DNA of 64,000 nt, taken from Nymphaea colorata (lineage: Eukaryota > Streptophyta > Magnoliopsida > Nymphaeales > Nymphaeaceae). The position numbers and the translations under genes were made by a program. The stretch spans positions 23,885,716-23,949,715 of the forward strand of contig NC_045144.1 of NCBI RefSeq assembly GCF_008831285.2, read 5' to 3'. Below, piece by piece: positions 10,470 through 22,500 of the stretch (position 1 is the first letter of the stretch; each line of letters begins with the position of its first letter). The notes below the pieces were generated by a model that searched no databases, was not told where the DNA came from, and saw only the letters and a program-made list of their open reading frames with translations.

Positions 10470-12690
10470 ATGGAAGACCAAAATTAGATCGCAAAGAAAA
10501 GAGATAGTGTAGAATATTTGAACGATGTGGATAACTTTCTTGATTTTGCGAGTGCTAATAATGTCACTGCCAATGGAAGAATGTGATGTCCATGCATGAA
10601 ATGCAATAATTTTAGGTCTCACAATGTACTTGATGCATTAGATCATATTATTTGTTATGGATTCGTTTAATCATGTTCGGTGACATTTTCATGGGTAATC
10701 AGTTTTGCCACCTGCAATAGAAGTTAACCAACTATTGGATTGTACTTTGAAAACATGCACGAAGTGTAAGATGATGTGTTTTGACATGCATGAAGATGTA
10801 TTTGCTTTAGCTAGACCTGTCAACCGTGTTATTGAAGAATGAAAAAACTTATATGAAAGATTGAGTAGAGATACAAAAGAACTTTATCTAGGCTGCAGCA
10901 AACATATAAAAAAGAGTTTTTTAATATGCATGTTTCATATGAAGATTCTAGCATTGGTGTGTTTTTTAATTTATTGCATGAAGTCTTTCCTAATGGAGAG
11001 TAGTTACCACAAATCATGTATGAGGTAATCTTTGCAAAAGTGAAGATTAATAGTGAAAGGATAGATGTACTTGAATAACAACGTATTGTATAGGCACGAG
11101 TCCCTTTCAAAAGATACATATGACAAATGTGGTGTATCACGATGGAAAGACACTGACAATCAATCTACCCTGAAGGTATCTATAAAGAAAATAAGACACC
11201 TATCAAGATTCAGTGTTATTTTTCACTTGCATTGTTGAATAGAAGTTCTTAATATTGGATGTTGCATGGCAGATGACATGACATTTTGAAACTCGTGTTA
11301 AAAACAAAGTGTTGGGACACCCAATAGATGGATTGACGTGGAATAGTTTTGATGAAATGAACTCATCTTTTGTAGGACATGCTCAAAAGGTATGACTTGG
11401 TATAGTAAACGATGATTTTAATCCATTTGGAACTATGACATCAACCTACAATATTTGACCTGTTATGTTAGTTATTTGTAATCTTCCACCTTAGATGTGT
11501 ATGAAACAACCTTGTACCATATTATCATTGTTCGTACATAGACCAATTGTTCCCAATACATCTGACGGTGATGTTTGTTTTAGTCACTTGTAGATGAATT
11601 ATTAACACTATGGAGTGATGGGGTATGCATATTTGTTATTCATAGAAGAGAATACTTTCAACTACCTGTCACTTTGATGTGGACTACACATGACTTTGTA
11701 GGATATGTTCATCTATTAGTGTGGAGTACTAAAGGCAAGCTAGCGTGTCCAATATGTTACGTTGATATTGTTAGTTACATATTAAAACACACAAAAAAAG
11801 ATGTTACATAAGGCATCATCATTGGTTTCTTATGAGTTATAGATATAAAAAAATTTGTCATTTATTTGGTGGTAATGAGGAAATGAAATTGGCTTCAATT
11901 CTGCTATCTAGGAGTGAATTACTGCAACAGGTGACATTGACAATAATGAGAGATAATTCACGTTGAGACAAATGTTTATACATAACTGGAAAAAAATGAG
12001 TATCTTCTTCACATAGTCATATTAGAAACAAACCATGCTACATTACAATTTAGATGTCATACACATTGAAAAGTACATATGTGACAACATTATTGGTACA
12101 TTGTTGAACATGAACAAAAATTCCAAAAATCATTTGAATGCTCGATTAGACTTGAAAGAAATGAACAAAAAGCTATTTCGTTGGTATGTTGTCATGTACT
12201 TGTTAGTTGTGCTTGATTATTTACGTTCATGTTCTTGGTTTTCTATTATGTAGGTACGGAACTTGAGAGTTACGTACATAATAAAGCTAACCATAATGTT
12301 CCATTGTAGAGAGATATGTAGCGTATGAGTGCATGATATTTTATTCAATATATTTTTATGTATTGAAACAAGATTCAATAGGCCCGAAAGGAATAACGAA
12401 AACCTTATTGTGAATTCAAAAGTTCAATCCAGTGCGACTTGAGTGGATCATTCATAAGGTGCATTAGAGATAATAACTTTCGACACCTTAACCATCAACA
12501 AGTGCATAGGTATATATTGTTCAATCATAAGGAAGTAGAACAATATCTTGCATAAGTTGGTCCTACACAAGTGTGCATTACATAATACAGACACCTTTTT
12601 AGATCGTGGAGATATGAATTGAGGAAAGTATACAAGCATTTTCAAACTTTTGAAGCTCGTAAAATCTAACTTGCTAGGCACTAGATTTTA
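10470..12690 (+). pseudogene. CACTA TNP2-type transposase pseudogene
   Basis: From an ATG at 10470 the frame gives EYLNDVDNFLDFASANNVTA and, after a stop, CPCMKCNNFRSHNVLDALDH: the Transpos_assoc domain. Downstream pieces in shifting frames match the TNP2 core: KDTYDKCGVSRWK (CxxC-type cluster, about 11120), HPIDGLTWNSFDEMNSSFVG (about 11320), DDFNPFGTMTSTYNI (about 11415), NLPP with MCMKQP (about 11485), NLDVIHIEKYICDNIIGTLL (about 12045-12105), and a DUF4218-like tail with ETRFNRPERNNE (about 12365) and VHRYILFNHKEVEQYLA (about 12500). Many stops and frameshifts break it. The order agrees with intact TNP2 proteins, so it is one decayed gene rather than scattered hits. Confidence 0.88.
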
Positions 12691-13190
12691 AATGATCAAT
12701 TGGAATCTATGATGAAGCATGTTGATGAAGAGGAGAAAAAAGTTAGTATAAATCGATGTAATATCATATATGATGTAACAATTTATGGGAAGTTAGTGAA
12801 AAAGTACTAAAAAATCGTGCACAATTGAAGTACCAATAGACCATAGGTACTTAGAATTTTGTATGATTTAAAGCGAAGAAGGTAAATTATAACTTGACAT
12901 TATTTTGAGTTCAAATTTCTAGTTAAATAATAATTAACTATGCATATATCAACTACTCAATTTGACATATTCCTTTATATGGTTTGAAGAAGATGAACTT
13001 GTGTCTTCACGTGCTAAAGTTTTTATTGCTACTCAAAGCTGCACTAATGCAAACTACTCTAACAGCGAAAGTAGCAATGTTATAGTAAATGTTGTATATA
13101 TTTGTTACTCACATAAGAGTAGATTTGTTATTGCATACTAACCGTGTTTCATGTAACGCATTAGCAAAAAACAAATAAAAAGATAACTAC

Positions 13191-13379
13191 TGTAACAACC
13201 CGACCCACTTTTAAGTTTGGACCCTTGGTTTGGTGGATTCCAACCCACCTCCTAGCAGTTTCGGCTCCAATCTTAAAAAAGTTAGGAACTAAGACAACCA
13301 TCTAATGAATAATCTTTTTATAAGCCCTTTAAGATCCCTCACAATCTTCAATACATGACTAAATTTTTGGGGTGTTATA
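13191..13379 (-). repeat. TRIM LTR (left copy)
   Basis: Starts TGTAACAACCCG and ends GGTGTTATA. It aligns end to end with the copy at 13456-13644, with scattered substitutions, so the insertion is not recent. Confidence 0.92.
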
Positions 13380-13442
13380 ATTCATCTCACTTAAGGTACA
13401 TGCGTCCGTGCATGTGGGACCCCACGTCCAAGTATTGAACTG

Positions 13443-13455
13443 GCTCTGATACCAC
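13443..13455 (-). promoter_or_regulatory. TRIM primer-binding site (tRNA-iMet)
   Basis: The minus strand reads TGGTATCAGAGCC within a base or two of the inner edge of the LTR, complementary to the 3' end of plant initiator-methionine tRNA. This fixes the element's orientation as minus. Confidence 0.85.
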
Positions 13456-13644
13456 TGTAGCAACCCAACCCACTTCTAAGTTTAGGCCCTTGGTTTGACG
13501 GATCCGAACCGGCTTCCTAGCAGTTTCGGCTCTAATCCTAAAAAGGCTAGGAACCAAGACAACCATCTAATTAATAACCTTTTTATAAGCCCTTGAAGAT
13601 CCCTCACAATCTTTAATATGGGACTAAATTTTTTGGGTGTTACA
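13456..13644 (-). repeat. TRIM LTR (right copy)
   Basis: Starts TGTAGCAACCCA and ends GGGTGTTACA, the same length as the left copy. It is followed at once by the ACTAC duplication. Confidence 0.92.
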
Positions 13645-13799
13645 ACTACTTTATCTAAGGAAGCAACTGACTCACCTGGCAGTAATGATGTGTTATCCCA
13701 AGTGATGGTAGAAGATGGACATGGTTGGCTACATACAATGGAAACACTAGGTGTGAAACTTTCATAGTTTTCTATTGAAACTACAAGCAAGAGTCAACT

Positions 13800-14038
13800 T
13801 AAGGTACAAAATATAGCATAGCATTAAAAAAACGCGTTAGTACTCTACAAGGAAAGTTAATTATACTTGAAGAGAAATCTGCAAGATATGATGAGCTCAA
13901 AATAACATGTGCTAGAGTACTTGAGCTCGAGACAATCTGTGCTAGGGTTCCTAAGCTATAGGTTAAATATATAAAGGTAGATATGCTTAAAGATCATATA
14001 AATCAAATCATGGCTTTGCTGACAGGATTATCCATTTA
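13800..14038 (+). pseudogene. CACTA ORF1-like coiled-coil tail
   Basis: A plus-strand frame reads KKRVSTLQGKLIILEEKS, then ELKITCARVLELETICARV and MLKDHINQIMALLTG before a stop at 14036. Glu/Leu/Lys heptad-like helices ending in a MxxHxxQIMALL segment are typical of the C terminus of CACTA Transposase_24 proteins. The rest of that protein is missing, and the TRIM lies just upstream. Confidence 0.5.
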
Positions 14039-14454
14039 AGTCTCAAATATATTAATGTTAAAATATCCCTATCATTTCTTGTAACATATTTTATGTTTTT
14101 ATGCCGGTTTTTCGACACCTCCTAATTTTCACTATTGATGCATGTAGACAAAAGTTGAAGTCCTTACTCTTGGACTTTCTTTCATGTACCGAATGTGATG
14201 TACAAGTATCATCTTAATATGGAAGATGAATTATAATTATCAAAAAAAAATTTGGACTTATTTCAGTTTTCATGTATTTTCTTAACATGTTCGTTATTGA
14301 AGAGAATAACAATTCATTTGTATGTCTAACCAAGAATATGTTATGTATAATAGAATAATTATAGTTTTGGTTTGTTATCCATTAATTGAATGGTTTTTTT
14401 GTATTCTCATTATTTGGGTTGTATATAATATAATATAATTTAAAAAATATTACA

Positions 14455-14720
14455 ATGTTTTACTGACATGAGAGGTCCGTCAGTAAAACCAACTATTGCT
14501 GGTAGACAGAAAACATCAATATAAAGTGACTTTTATCATGTGTAAGCTTTTGTTGGTAAAAGGATGTGTTTACTAACGAAGGATTATCATCAATAAAACA
14601 ACCAATTACAGACAGACACAAAATGTTAGTATAAAATGTCTTTTTACTGATGGTTGCAACATCAGTAAAACAACAAAATACACTGACATCCATTTCTAAG
14701 TAGACATATGCCAACAATAT
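14455..14720. repeat. CACTA subterminal repeat block
   Basis: Short words related to TTACTGACRG / CAGTAAAA recur in both orientations (for example near 14460, 14480, 14590, 14646, 14670). Clusters of short direct and inverted words just inside the ends are typical transposase-binding arrays of En/Spm elements. The terminal repeat itself was not recognised. Confidence 0.6.
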
Positions 14721-14799
14721 ATAGAACCATCAATGAAAGCTTTAGTGTCACCATGTTCATTGACAGATTTTATGTGCCTTTAATAATGCATTTAATGAC

Positions 14800-15650
14800 A
14801 ATTTCAGTTTTTTTAGTTTTTTGCGCATCGGTAAAGCTATGTTCTTTATATTCCCTATTATGATGTCACTATTGAAGATATTTTGGAAAACTTTATTATT
14901 GATCCTATTATTTGTATAATATACATATGTTTTTTCATCCTTCTACAGTCTTAACATGGCAAGAAAGCACTGATTATTGATGTTAAGCACCAATTATTGA
15001 TGTTTTATCTGCACATTACTTTGGAAAAACTTATCTTTCATGTTGATTCTATTACTTGCCCAAAATGTGTTGTCTAATTTTTAATATGTACATGGAAACA
15101 CCCCTCTCTCTCTCTATCTCTCTTCTCTCTCTCTCTCTCTCTATCTATCTTATAGTTGAGGCCAATGATCCTTTGAACTTTTCTTTTGCCTTTTCTCTGA
15201 TGTGGCGATATGAGATATGGTGATATGAGATACATCAACAACAATATCCATGTTGAAGACAATGAATAAAGTATTTTTACAAATTGAGAAGCTAACTTAG
15301 ACTTTTATATGTGGCCAAGTGGTCACTATATTTTGATTAGTTTTACCTTTTAGATTGGAATAGTTGAAAGACAAGTATTGCCTTAATTTCCAATGGCAGT
15401 TTGACATTTTCTACATTCAAGTGCAATGGCTATGAAGCATTTATTCAACTTTAACCTGCATTTAGTCAAAAATGGGCTAGGAATGTAACCAATCTATATG
15501 ATCATGCCTCATGGGGATATACTTGTGTAACCAGTCTTCATTCCTACTACTCCAATGTTCCTTATTAATGAGTGTATCAATTTTATGATCTACTATAGTT
15601 ATATTATACATAATGAATGGTTCTATTTGTTTAACTATAATTTTACTGTC
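14800..15650. other. Non-coding, includes TC microsatellite
   Basis: No gene supported. An interrupted (TC)n tract lies at about 15102-15150. A minus-strand 77-codon frame (15477-15710) has no family resemblance. Confidence 0.4.
15102..15150. repeat. Interrupted (TC)n microsatellite
   Basis: CTCTCTCTCT runs separated by TATC/TTC interruptions, directly visible. Confidence 0.85.
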
Positions 15651-15771
15651 CTCTATTTTTTTGTTGAAGTTTGTTTCTAGAGGGTTTATAACCTGGTTTT
15701 TGTCATCCAAACAAAACCAAGTTAAAAAAATTAAAACTTGGTTTGAATATTATCATCCAAATAGGTAAACC

Positions 15772-16066
15772 TATCGAAAAAAGCAAAGATGGGTAGAAAT
15801 AATTTCTCTCTACCTCATTACAAGGCGCTCAAGTGTCTCTTTTGTTCTGAGCATGGGGGAATGCATGTGTAAATTAAGACAACAAATATTTGTTGTTACA
15901 TAGTTATTGTAATTTGTTAAAGGGAATAGCAAATAACCAATTCTAACATGATCAACTTCATGCTCATCATCACACGAGCAAGATATTTCTTGGTTCCTAA
16001 TTATTATGGATCAATCTACACATATATTGGATCAAATACAATAATATTATATGTATGAGTTAATGT
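15772..16066 (-). repeat. Copia-1 LTR (3' LTR of the minus element)
   Basis: Aligns with 20103-20413 over its length: the shared words include GAAAAAAGCAAAGAT, TAATTTCTCTCTAC and AACAAATAACCAATTCT. It is about 16 bases shorter than its partner, mainly because of a small tandem duplication in the other copy. Confidence 0.9.
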
Positions 16067-16082
16067 CTCCCCTCAAACTGGA

Positions 16083-19030
16083 CTAGGTGCTATGATCCAG
16101 TCCAACTTTGTTTTTTAAATAAAAGAATTCAGCTCTTCCCAACGGGTTCGTGAATATATCAGCTACATGTTGTGTTGAAGGAATACATCTAATTTCAAGG
16201 AGGTTGGCTGTAAATCTTTCTTGAACATAATGATAGTTCAATTCAATATGTTTGGACCGACTATGTTGTACCGGATCGATGATCATGTGCAAGGCTGATA
16301 GAATATTGTAATACAGAACATGCGTTCTGTGTATACTAACTCCAATATATCTGAATATATAACTAATCCAAGTCATTTCAGCTGTTGCACTAGCTAGTGC
16401 ACGGTACTTCACCTCTAAAAGTGATTGTGCTATGATGGGCCGCTTTTACAAGAACAAGAGATGCAATTAGGCTCAAGGTATATGCCATGCCATGTTGTTG
16501 AACACTAGTTGATAACATTAGAGCCTCTAGAGAAGCATAGAGTCTATAGGTTTTATTCTTAAGCGATAGTCTATAGTGGCCTTTACATACCTGAGAATTT
16601 TCTTGACGAGTTGAAAGTGAAACTCTAATAGCGGTTGCATATATCACGACACAAAATTTATGCTATAAACCAAGTCCGAGCGTGTGAGTGTTAAGTATTA
16701 TAAACTACCAACCAAGCTATTGAAAAGGGTAGCATGTTGAAAGTTTGGGCTCCACTGGTTACAGTAGGGAGATTCTCTCATGGGAATGTTGCTAAGCTTG
16801 CAATCTAGCATTTTAGCTCGCTGGAGGATTTTCTTGGCATATCTTGTCTGATTTAGAAATATATCTTTTTCTTCCTGCTACAGCTATATACCAAGAAAAT
16901 GATGGACGGTTCCTAGATTCTTTTATAGCAAAGGCACAACTGGTATTTGAAGTGAATTCCTTCAATGTGTTTGGCCTATCACTAGTTATTAGTATGTCAT
17001 CGATATACAAAATCAGCCATATAATTTCACGTTCTCCTTTGCCTATGAACAAAGAGGAATCCACTAGAGTGCAAAAAAATCCATAATTCAACAGAAATTG
17101 CTAATTTTATTAAACTACATTCTAGCAAATTGATGTAGTCCACATAAGACTTTGTTTAACTTACACAACTAATTGGGTTTGTTTGGGTCCTTGAAGCCTA
17201 GTGGCTGATCCACATATACCGATGGAAGAATACATCTTTTATATCAATTTGATGTATCATCCATCATCTAGTAGTTCAACAATGAAGATCATTCTAATTA
17301 TTGTAGGTTTAATAACCGGTGACAATGTCTCCACAAAGTCTATACCTAGAAGTTGGTTTATTCCTTAGCTACAAGCCTTGCCTTTAGACACGGTAAGGTT
17401 CCATCTGCTTTTACCTTGGTTTTAAACAACCATTTATATCTATAATATGCATAAATTGTTCTTTGGGTACCAAATCCCATGTTATTGTTAGCTGAGAGTG
17501 TCAATCTCTTATTTCATTGCAATTGTCCAACTTGCATCTGATAAAACTTCCTTAATGAAGTTGGTTCTTTAGGCAATAACACACAAGAGAGTAATTAGAG
17601 AGGGTCCAGTTTCACTATTCCATGCATTGAATAATTCACCATTTGCCTCGCAGGAGTGGGTGCTGAGTTGTCTCTATTGGGTCGGTTTCAAGCTGTTCAT
17701 CGAAAGATGTAATAATCTCCTGCATGCTACCTTACTCTACTCTCTATTCATCATTGTTCATGTGACCACCTTGTGAATCAGTAAGTTGTTGATTATGTTC
17801 AACTCGACCGACTTCCTTTGTTCCATGCATTTTCTCAACATTAATTCTTGTTATTTCATGAGCAATGTTATGTTTTTTTCTCCATTAATTGTGCCTTTGC
17901 TCACCTCTCCATCAGCAGAAAACCATGTCTCATATTCAGCTTCAAAAATTTCAATTCTTGCACCATCTACACCTTTGAATTGAAGATTATTCTCATCAAA
18001 TATAATGTCTAGAAATGCATACCCATCTTGATTTAATGTCTAATGCATTGTATATTGGGTTAAGTTTATGCTTGACATAAGGGATGGGTAGCACAAACAT
18101 TTGAGGGTTCTTATATAATTGTAGTCAGGCTTGGTTCTAAATAATTTTTCATATGGTAAAGTCATATTCAACACAAGTGAAGGAACTCTATTATGAACAC
18201 AAATAGTGGTATTGAATGCCTCAACTAAGTACTTGGGAGGCAAAGCAACATGGAACAACATAGCTAAGCCAAGCTCTATAACAACCCTGTGTTTTCTCTC
18301 GGCATGTCCATTCTATTGTGGTGTGTATGGACAAGACATTATATGTTGAATACCGTTTTCTTGAAAATTTTTCTTCATCTTGAAATTATTAAATTTTGTT
18401 CCACCCTATGAGTGGAACACTTTGATCATTTATTAAATTGATTCTTTGCATATGTAATGAAACTTTTAAAACCAAACATAATGAAATATGTAAAAAGGTT
18501 GTGATTCATGGTTATCAACAAAAAAGAAAGGTAGATGGGAAGATTTTGCCATAGAAAAACTAGCACATATATTTCTTTATGTAATGTTTGATCTACAGAT
18601 CTGTTTTTGTCTATTTAAAAAATTCAAAACACCAAAATTAACATGAATCAATCTCCTATGCCTATCTCTAGACTAACTACCCTTTGACAATTTGAGAAGC
18701 ATGCCTCCTTTATTTAAGCTGCAAGAAGATAAAGATCACCCCGATGCTAGCCTTCAACAATCACTCGTCCCAATTCCCTCGATTCCCTGTTCTTGATTTG
18801 GGAGCAATCATGTGAAAAACAAAATCAACCAATAAATTCTTTATTAGCTGACTTACTGAAATCAAATTCCTTTCAATTTCATGAACAACTAACACCTTTC
18901 TCAACTCTAGTCCATCTTTCTTAGAACTGATTTTAACATCTCCAACATGAGTGATATTAAGAGAATTTCCATTACTGGCTATTACTCTATCTTTTTCTTT
19001 GTATTTAGATAAGTTTTCAATCATATGTGT
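16083..19030 (-). pseudogene. Copia-1 pol pseudogene (protease, integrase, RT, RNase H)
   Basis: From the 5' side: a protease/pre-integrase region at 18761-19024 (VHEIERNLISVSQLIKN); an integrase core at about 18040-18310 where TPQ is followed by a stop, then NGHAERKHR and LPPKYLVEAFNTTICVHNRVP; reverse transcriptase at 16813-17091 with the YIDD catalytic motif inside WLILYIDDILITSD; a linking frame at 16390-16647; and RNase H at 16083-16412, where KYRALASATAEMTWI and RSKHIELNYHYVQE match copia RNase H. Stops and frameshifts separate every block. Frame changes between blocks at 16390-16412 show single-base indels. It could not encode a working polyprotein. Confidence 0.9.
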
Positions 19031-19229
19031 TTGAGGTCACATGTGATGTCGCTCAAACATTTAGAAACTGAGCCTGATCCTAGTTGTTGGGCATAGTTAC
19101 CACTACTAGTGCCTCAGTAGCATTTTCTGCCTTGTAGGCATTATTAAACCTAAACTAACACTTAAGTGGAGAGTGATTTGGTTTAGAACAAACCTGACAA
19201 ATAATATAGTTTTTTTTGTTCGTTATAGC

Positions 19230-20040
19230 TTTTCATTTGTTGTCCGATGATTTTTGTTGTGCATTCATTTGGTTCTGTGGTTTCCTTGTGTTTCCTAGTT
19301 TTTCTTGATGTCCTCGGTTGTATGGGTAAAAACCTCAACCTTTAGAAGAGAACATTTGTTTCCTCTTCCTCCACGATTGTTGTTGAATCCCTATTTTTGA
19401 GTGTAGAGAGAAAAATGGCATATTCGTTGAACAACTTCATTGTTTCATAGCTTTGGAGCAACATAATAGCCTCCTTATAAGATGGAAATGAAGGCTTCAC
19501 ATTGATATGACTAAAGATACACATTCTGTCCCCAATCCATTCAAGATAAGGAAAATCTTGGTCTGATCGTTCATATGTTTCCCAATCACCAGTAGTTCAT
19601 CATAGGTATTTTTGAAGATTCGGATGTAATTTGCCATGCTTATGTTTTTCTTCTTATGTGTCTGCAACTTCTGCAGCAAGTGTTTTCCTCTTTTGAAAAA
19701 CCAACGCATATGCTTCTTCAATTGTTTTCCACACTTGTTGAGCCGGCTCCAATCTAACCACTAAGCCTAGGACATCCTCTGGAAGTATGCCCATGATCTA
19801 TCCATGCAGGAGTCGATCCCACTTCTTCAACTGTAGGTAGTCTGGACTGGCTTCTTGCTTGTCACCATTGGTAACAAATTGATCCGGTGCAAGAACTTCT
19901 TTAATGATGAGCCCATACACGTCTTGGCTCTCAATAAGGCAAAGTACTTGTGTTTTCTATAAGAGAAGAATTGTTTGGGAAAGCTTTATGAAAATGAAAT
20001 TGGCCAGAAACGTGTCTGGGTAAGGAAACTTCTGGTTCGA
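19230..20040 (-). pseudogene. Copia-1 gag pseudogene
   Basis: Minus-strand frames give IESQDVYGLIIKEVLAPDQF, then QLKKWDRLLHG, GILPEDVLGLVVRLEPAQQV, AYALVFQKRKTLAAEV and FLSTLKNRDSTTIVEEEE. This is the UBN2-type gag of plant copia elements. Frameshifts occur near 19520 and 19650, and a stop interrupts after LLHG. It sits between the protease remnant and the right LTR, as expected for gag. Confidence 0.85.
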
Positions 20041-20102
20041 TGCAATCGGAGTAACAGAGGAACACATGGATGTGACCTTTTTTTATGACTGCTCCTATAC
20101 CA

Positions 20103-20413
20103 TATAGAAAAAAGCAAAGATAGGCTAAGATAATTTCTCTCTACTTTATTACAATGCTCTCAGGTGTCTCTTATACTCGAAGCAAAGAAATACACATGTA
20201 AATGATACAACAAATATTTGCTATTACACAATGATTACAATTTGTTAAAGAGAATAACAAATAACCAATTCTGGCATGATCAACTTCATGCTAGTCTTGA
20301 TGCGAGTTCATGCTAGTCTTTATGCGAGTGAGATATTTGCTGGTTCCTAATTATATTAGATCAATCTACACCGGTGTCAGATCAAAGACAATAATATTAT
20401 GTCTCAGTTAATG
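20103..20413 (-). repeat. Copia-1 LTR (5' LTR of the minus element)
   Basis: Partner of 15772-16066. It contains an internal near-duplicate, TTCATGCTAGTCTTGATGCG / TTCATGCTAGTCTTTATGCG at about 20287-20330, that is single in the other LTR. Confidence 0.9.
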
Positions 20414-20490
20414 AAACCAGGTTTTAAAACTTTAGAAAACCAAGTTTCCACCAAGCCCGCTTTTAAGGGTGTCATCCAAACGCCTCTTGC

Positions 20491-22330
20491 TCTGGGCATC
20501 AAAAGATCAGCCATAAAACTACGTATTGGAGTAGGCCGACACTTATCCTATCAGCATCTGGCGCTATAATGCAAAGCGATGTATGTTTATTTTTTAATCT
20601 GTACTATTTTAAATTAGGTTTTTAAATTTATAAAAATAAAAAGGCCGCGTATGGCCGGTATTCTTTCTTTTTTCTTTAATACGGGTCTGCCCGGGCGTGG
20701 TTTTGCTTCGGCGCTGTCCCAAGCTATGGGTGGGAAAATAGAGCGATTGTCGGCGTCTTCATCGGCAGCAGAGCAGTAGAAGTACTCTCTCTCTCTCTCA
20801 GAGGGCCAAAATATAATGCCTTCAGTGACCTTTTCTTTTCCTGGTTGCTGGCAATCTTGTGGGTTTATGATTAAGATTAGTTTTAGGTTGATTGCCATGT
20901 TATTTTCAATACGATGGTTTTAGCCCTTGCCTTTTCTGAATGCAGTGATATTTCCATGGTGGTCGTAAGGTAGAGGTCACTGGATTTTTTATTGATTTTT
21001 TCTTGTGATATTCCGATGACCTTGGATTGGTATAGGGTTGATAGATCACCCATGTTTGTTGAACGGGGTTGTCGTATTTATTTGTGGCATTGATCAGTCT
21101 TGTCTTTGTTGGCATGCATTATCTCGCTAAGTATGAAGCTCTTCTTCCGTTCATAATTCATTCATGTGGGATGTAGAATAACTGCAGTTTTTATCTTCTT
21201 TACAATATGATTATCTAGCTGAAAATTCATATCTTACAGCTAACTGTTTCGGTTTTGAATACGCTATTCCTTTTCATATTTATGAAGCATTTGGTGGGGA
21301 AGGTTCTTCAGAAAGATGATTCAGAAGGAAATTGTCTATAGTTTCTTAGAGATATTTTTCTTTCATAAACATCTTACGTGCATCATTTTCCTGTATAGGG
21401 TTCCATTTGTTTGACCAAAAGTATGACTCAGTTCTTATAATTTTTTTTCTCTACGCAGGGGCCTCAAGCTAAAGGGAAGTGATTAGCTCGTTTTTTATTC
21501 ATCTCCTTTCTTGCACAGCAGCCAAAAGGCTTAAAACTGGTCTCTCAGGCGGTACTTATATTCCTAGTACGAGTAAAGTCAAAGAATCTCTGTAGGTTAA
21601 CCTCTTCTCAGCCTCCTCATTGACTGTGTATTCACAAGCAACCTTAAATAATAACTTTCCTTAGTGAAATTTTTCTACTGTGAGTGTGAGCACAACCTCC
21701 TTAATTTTGGTCTTTTTACCCAAATAACTATGGAGATGCCCAAACTGCTTTCTTGCACCGTGCTTATATGTGACAATGATGTTCAAACCAAGCGTATGTA
21801 GTTCTGCACGTTTTACATAACTACTATGTTTCAAGTTCTCTTCACAAGTATGGTGTAAAATGCTAGGTCATGTCTTAGAACTTTTCTATTTGGTTGCCTT
21901 ACCATGATCAATACACTCGGATGTGAGTTCATATAGCAGTACATCTCTAGACACAGCCTGAACATGGTAAAAAAAATGTGCAGTCTCCAATGAATGCACA
22001 CATCTCTATTTTTTCCCCCTAAAATGTGGACTGGGTCAAGTTTGACTAGGTCTAGTTTTGTCCTAAACATCCATGAATGAATATAAATATATGTATAATT
22101 TTGTCACTCACCTGGAACAAGCAGTTTTGTCTTATTGATAGAAAAAGAACACATTTGAATTTGTTGACATTAGCAGTACAAGTAAGAAACCATATAAATC
22201 AAATTATATAAAACCGAATTCTTCAAGTGCATGTGTAACTAACGTGAAAAAACTGAAAACAGTGAATAAATAACAATGTAAGAATCTCAAATGTACTTAA
22301 TGTATTAATTTTGTCAAAAGCCATTTATGA
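20491..22330. other. Intergenic stretch with a GC-richer leader-like patch
   Basis: No gene could be supported. A GC-richer patch at about 20640-20800 ends in a CT repeat, like the leader of a plant gene. An acceptor-like CTCTACGCAG at about 21450 precedes a short open piece that stops after a few codons. I could not join these into a gene. The rest is AT-rich. Confidence 0.35.
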
Positions 22331-22339
22331 TTGCATTAT

Positions 22340-22500
22340 AATCAAACAATTGAGCAATTTATTATTCTATCTGTGCAAGTAAGCAATCTACAAAGGATTT
22401 ATCCTTCAACTTTTTAGGAATTCTTACCTTAACGATGTTAATTGCAGAAAATGCATGTTCTGTAGTTGCAATAGAGACAGAATCAGCCTTTTGTCAGATG
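22340..22500 (-). pseudogene. hAT transposase C-terminal piece
   Basis: The minus frame reads DSVSIATTEHAFSAINIVKV, then PKKLKDKSFVDCLL, followed by stops. The pattern [SV]x-A[ST]xExAFSAMxIVKTxLRNKM...FLxDCL is the conserved C-terminal (dimerization) region of plant hAT transposases. It is truncated by stop codons at its end. Confidence 0.8.

Larger units (their letters stand above)
13191..13644 (-). mobile_element. TRIM (terminal-repeat retrotransposon in miniature), complete
   Basis: Two 189-bp direct repeats (13191-13379 and 13456-13644) begin TGTARCAACCC and end TGTTAYA. They flank a 76-bp interior. On the minus strand the interior starts next to the LTR with TGGTATCAGAGCC, the plant initiator-Met tRNA primer-binding site. 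No coding capacity. The element is bracketed by a perfect 5-bp target-site duplication ACTAC (13186-13190 and 13645-13649). These features define a TRIM. It was mobilised in trans by another element's proteins (family knowledge). The host is the CACTA element, so the TRIM arrived later. Confidence 0.93.
10440..14800 (+). mobile_element. Decayed CACTA (En/Spm) DNA transposon
   Basis: The plus-strand order is a TNP2-type transposase remnant (10470-12690), a coiled-coil tail like that of CACTA ORF1 (13830-14036), then a block of short subterminal repeats (14455-14720). That is the general layout of plant CACTA elements. The terminal CACTA...TAGTG repeats could not be located, so the ends are estimates. 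A TRIM has inserted at 13191-13644. The element cannot make transposase. Confidence 0.75.
15772..20413 (-). mobile_element. Ty1/copia LTR retrotransposon 1, degenerate
   Basis: Direct repeats at 15772-16066 and 20103-20413 flank gag, protease, integrase, reverse transcriptase and RNase H in that minus-strand order, which is the copia order. The flanks carry a 5-bp duplication AAACC (15767-15771 and 20414-20418). A polypurine tract (TTTGAGGGGAG, minus) adjoins the left LTR. A degenerate tRNA-iMet binding site (plus strand GCTCCTATACCA) adjoins the right LTR. The LTRs differ by many substitutions and small indels, and the open frames are shattered, so the insertion is old. LTR ends are not canonical TG...CA. 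Confidence 0.92.
15665..20490. mobile_element. Older MITE-like repeat split by a copia insertion
   Basis: The flanks of the copia element (about 15665-15771 and 20414-20490) contain AACCTGGTTTTTGTCATCC and AAACCAGGTTTTAAAAC. The right flank then ends GTGTCATCCAAACGCC. The same words make up the MITE at 47038-47350 and its relative at 60700-60928. The two flanks together are one older copy of that family. The left terminus is poorly preserved. Confidence 0.6.

Noticed and set aside
13482-13790. 102-codon minus-strand open frame
   Set aside because: It runs through the right TRIM LTR and its flank, so it is a chance frame across a non-coding repeat.
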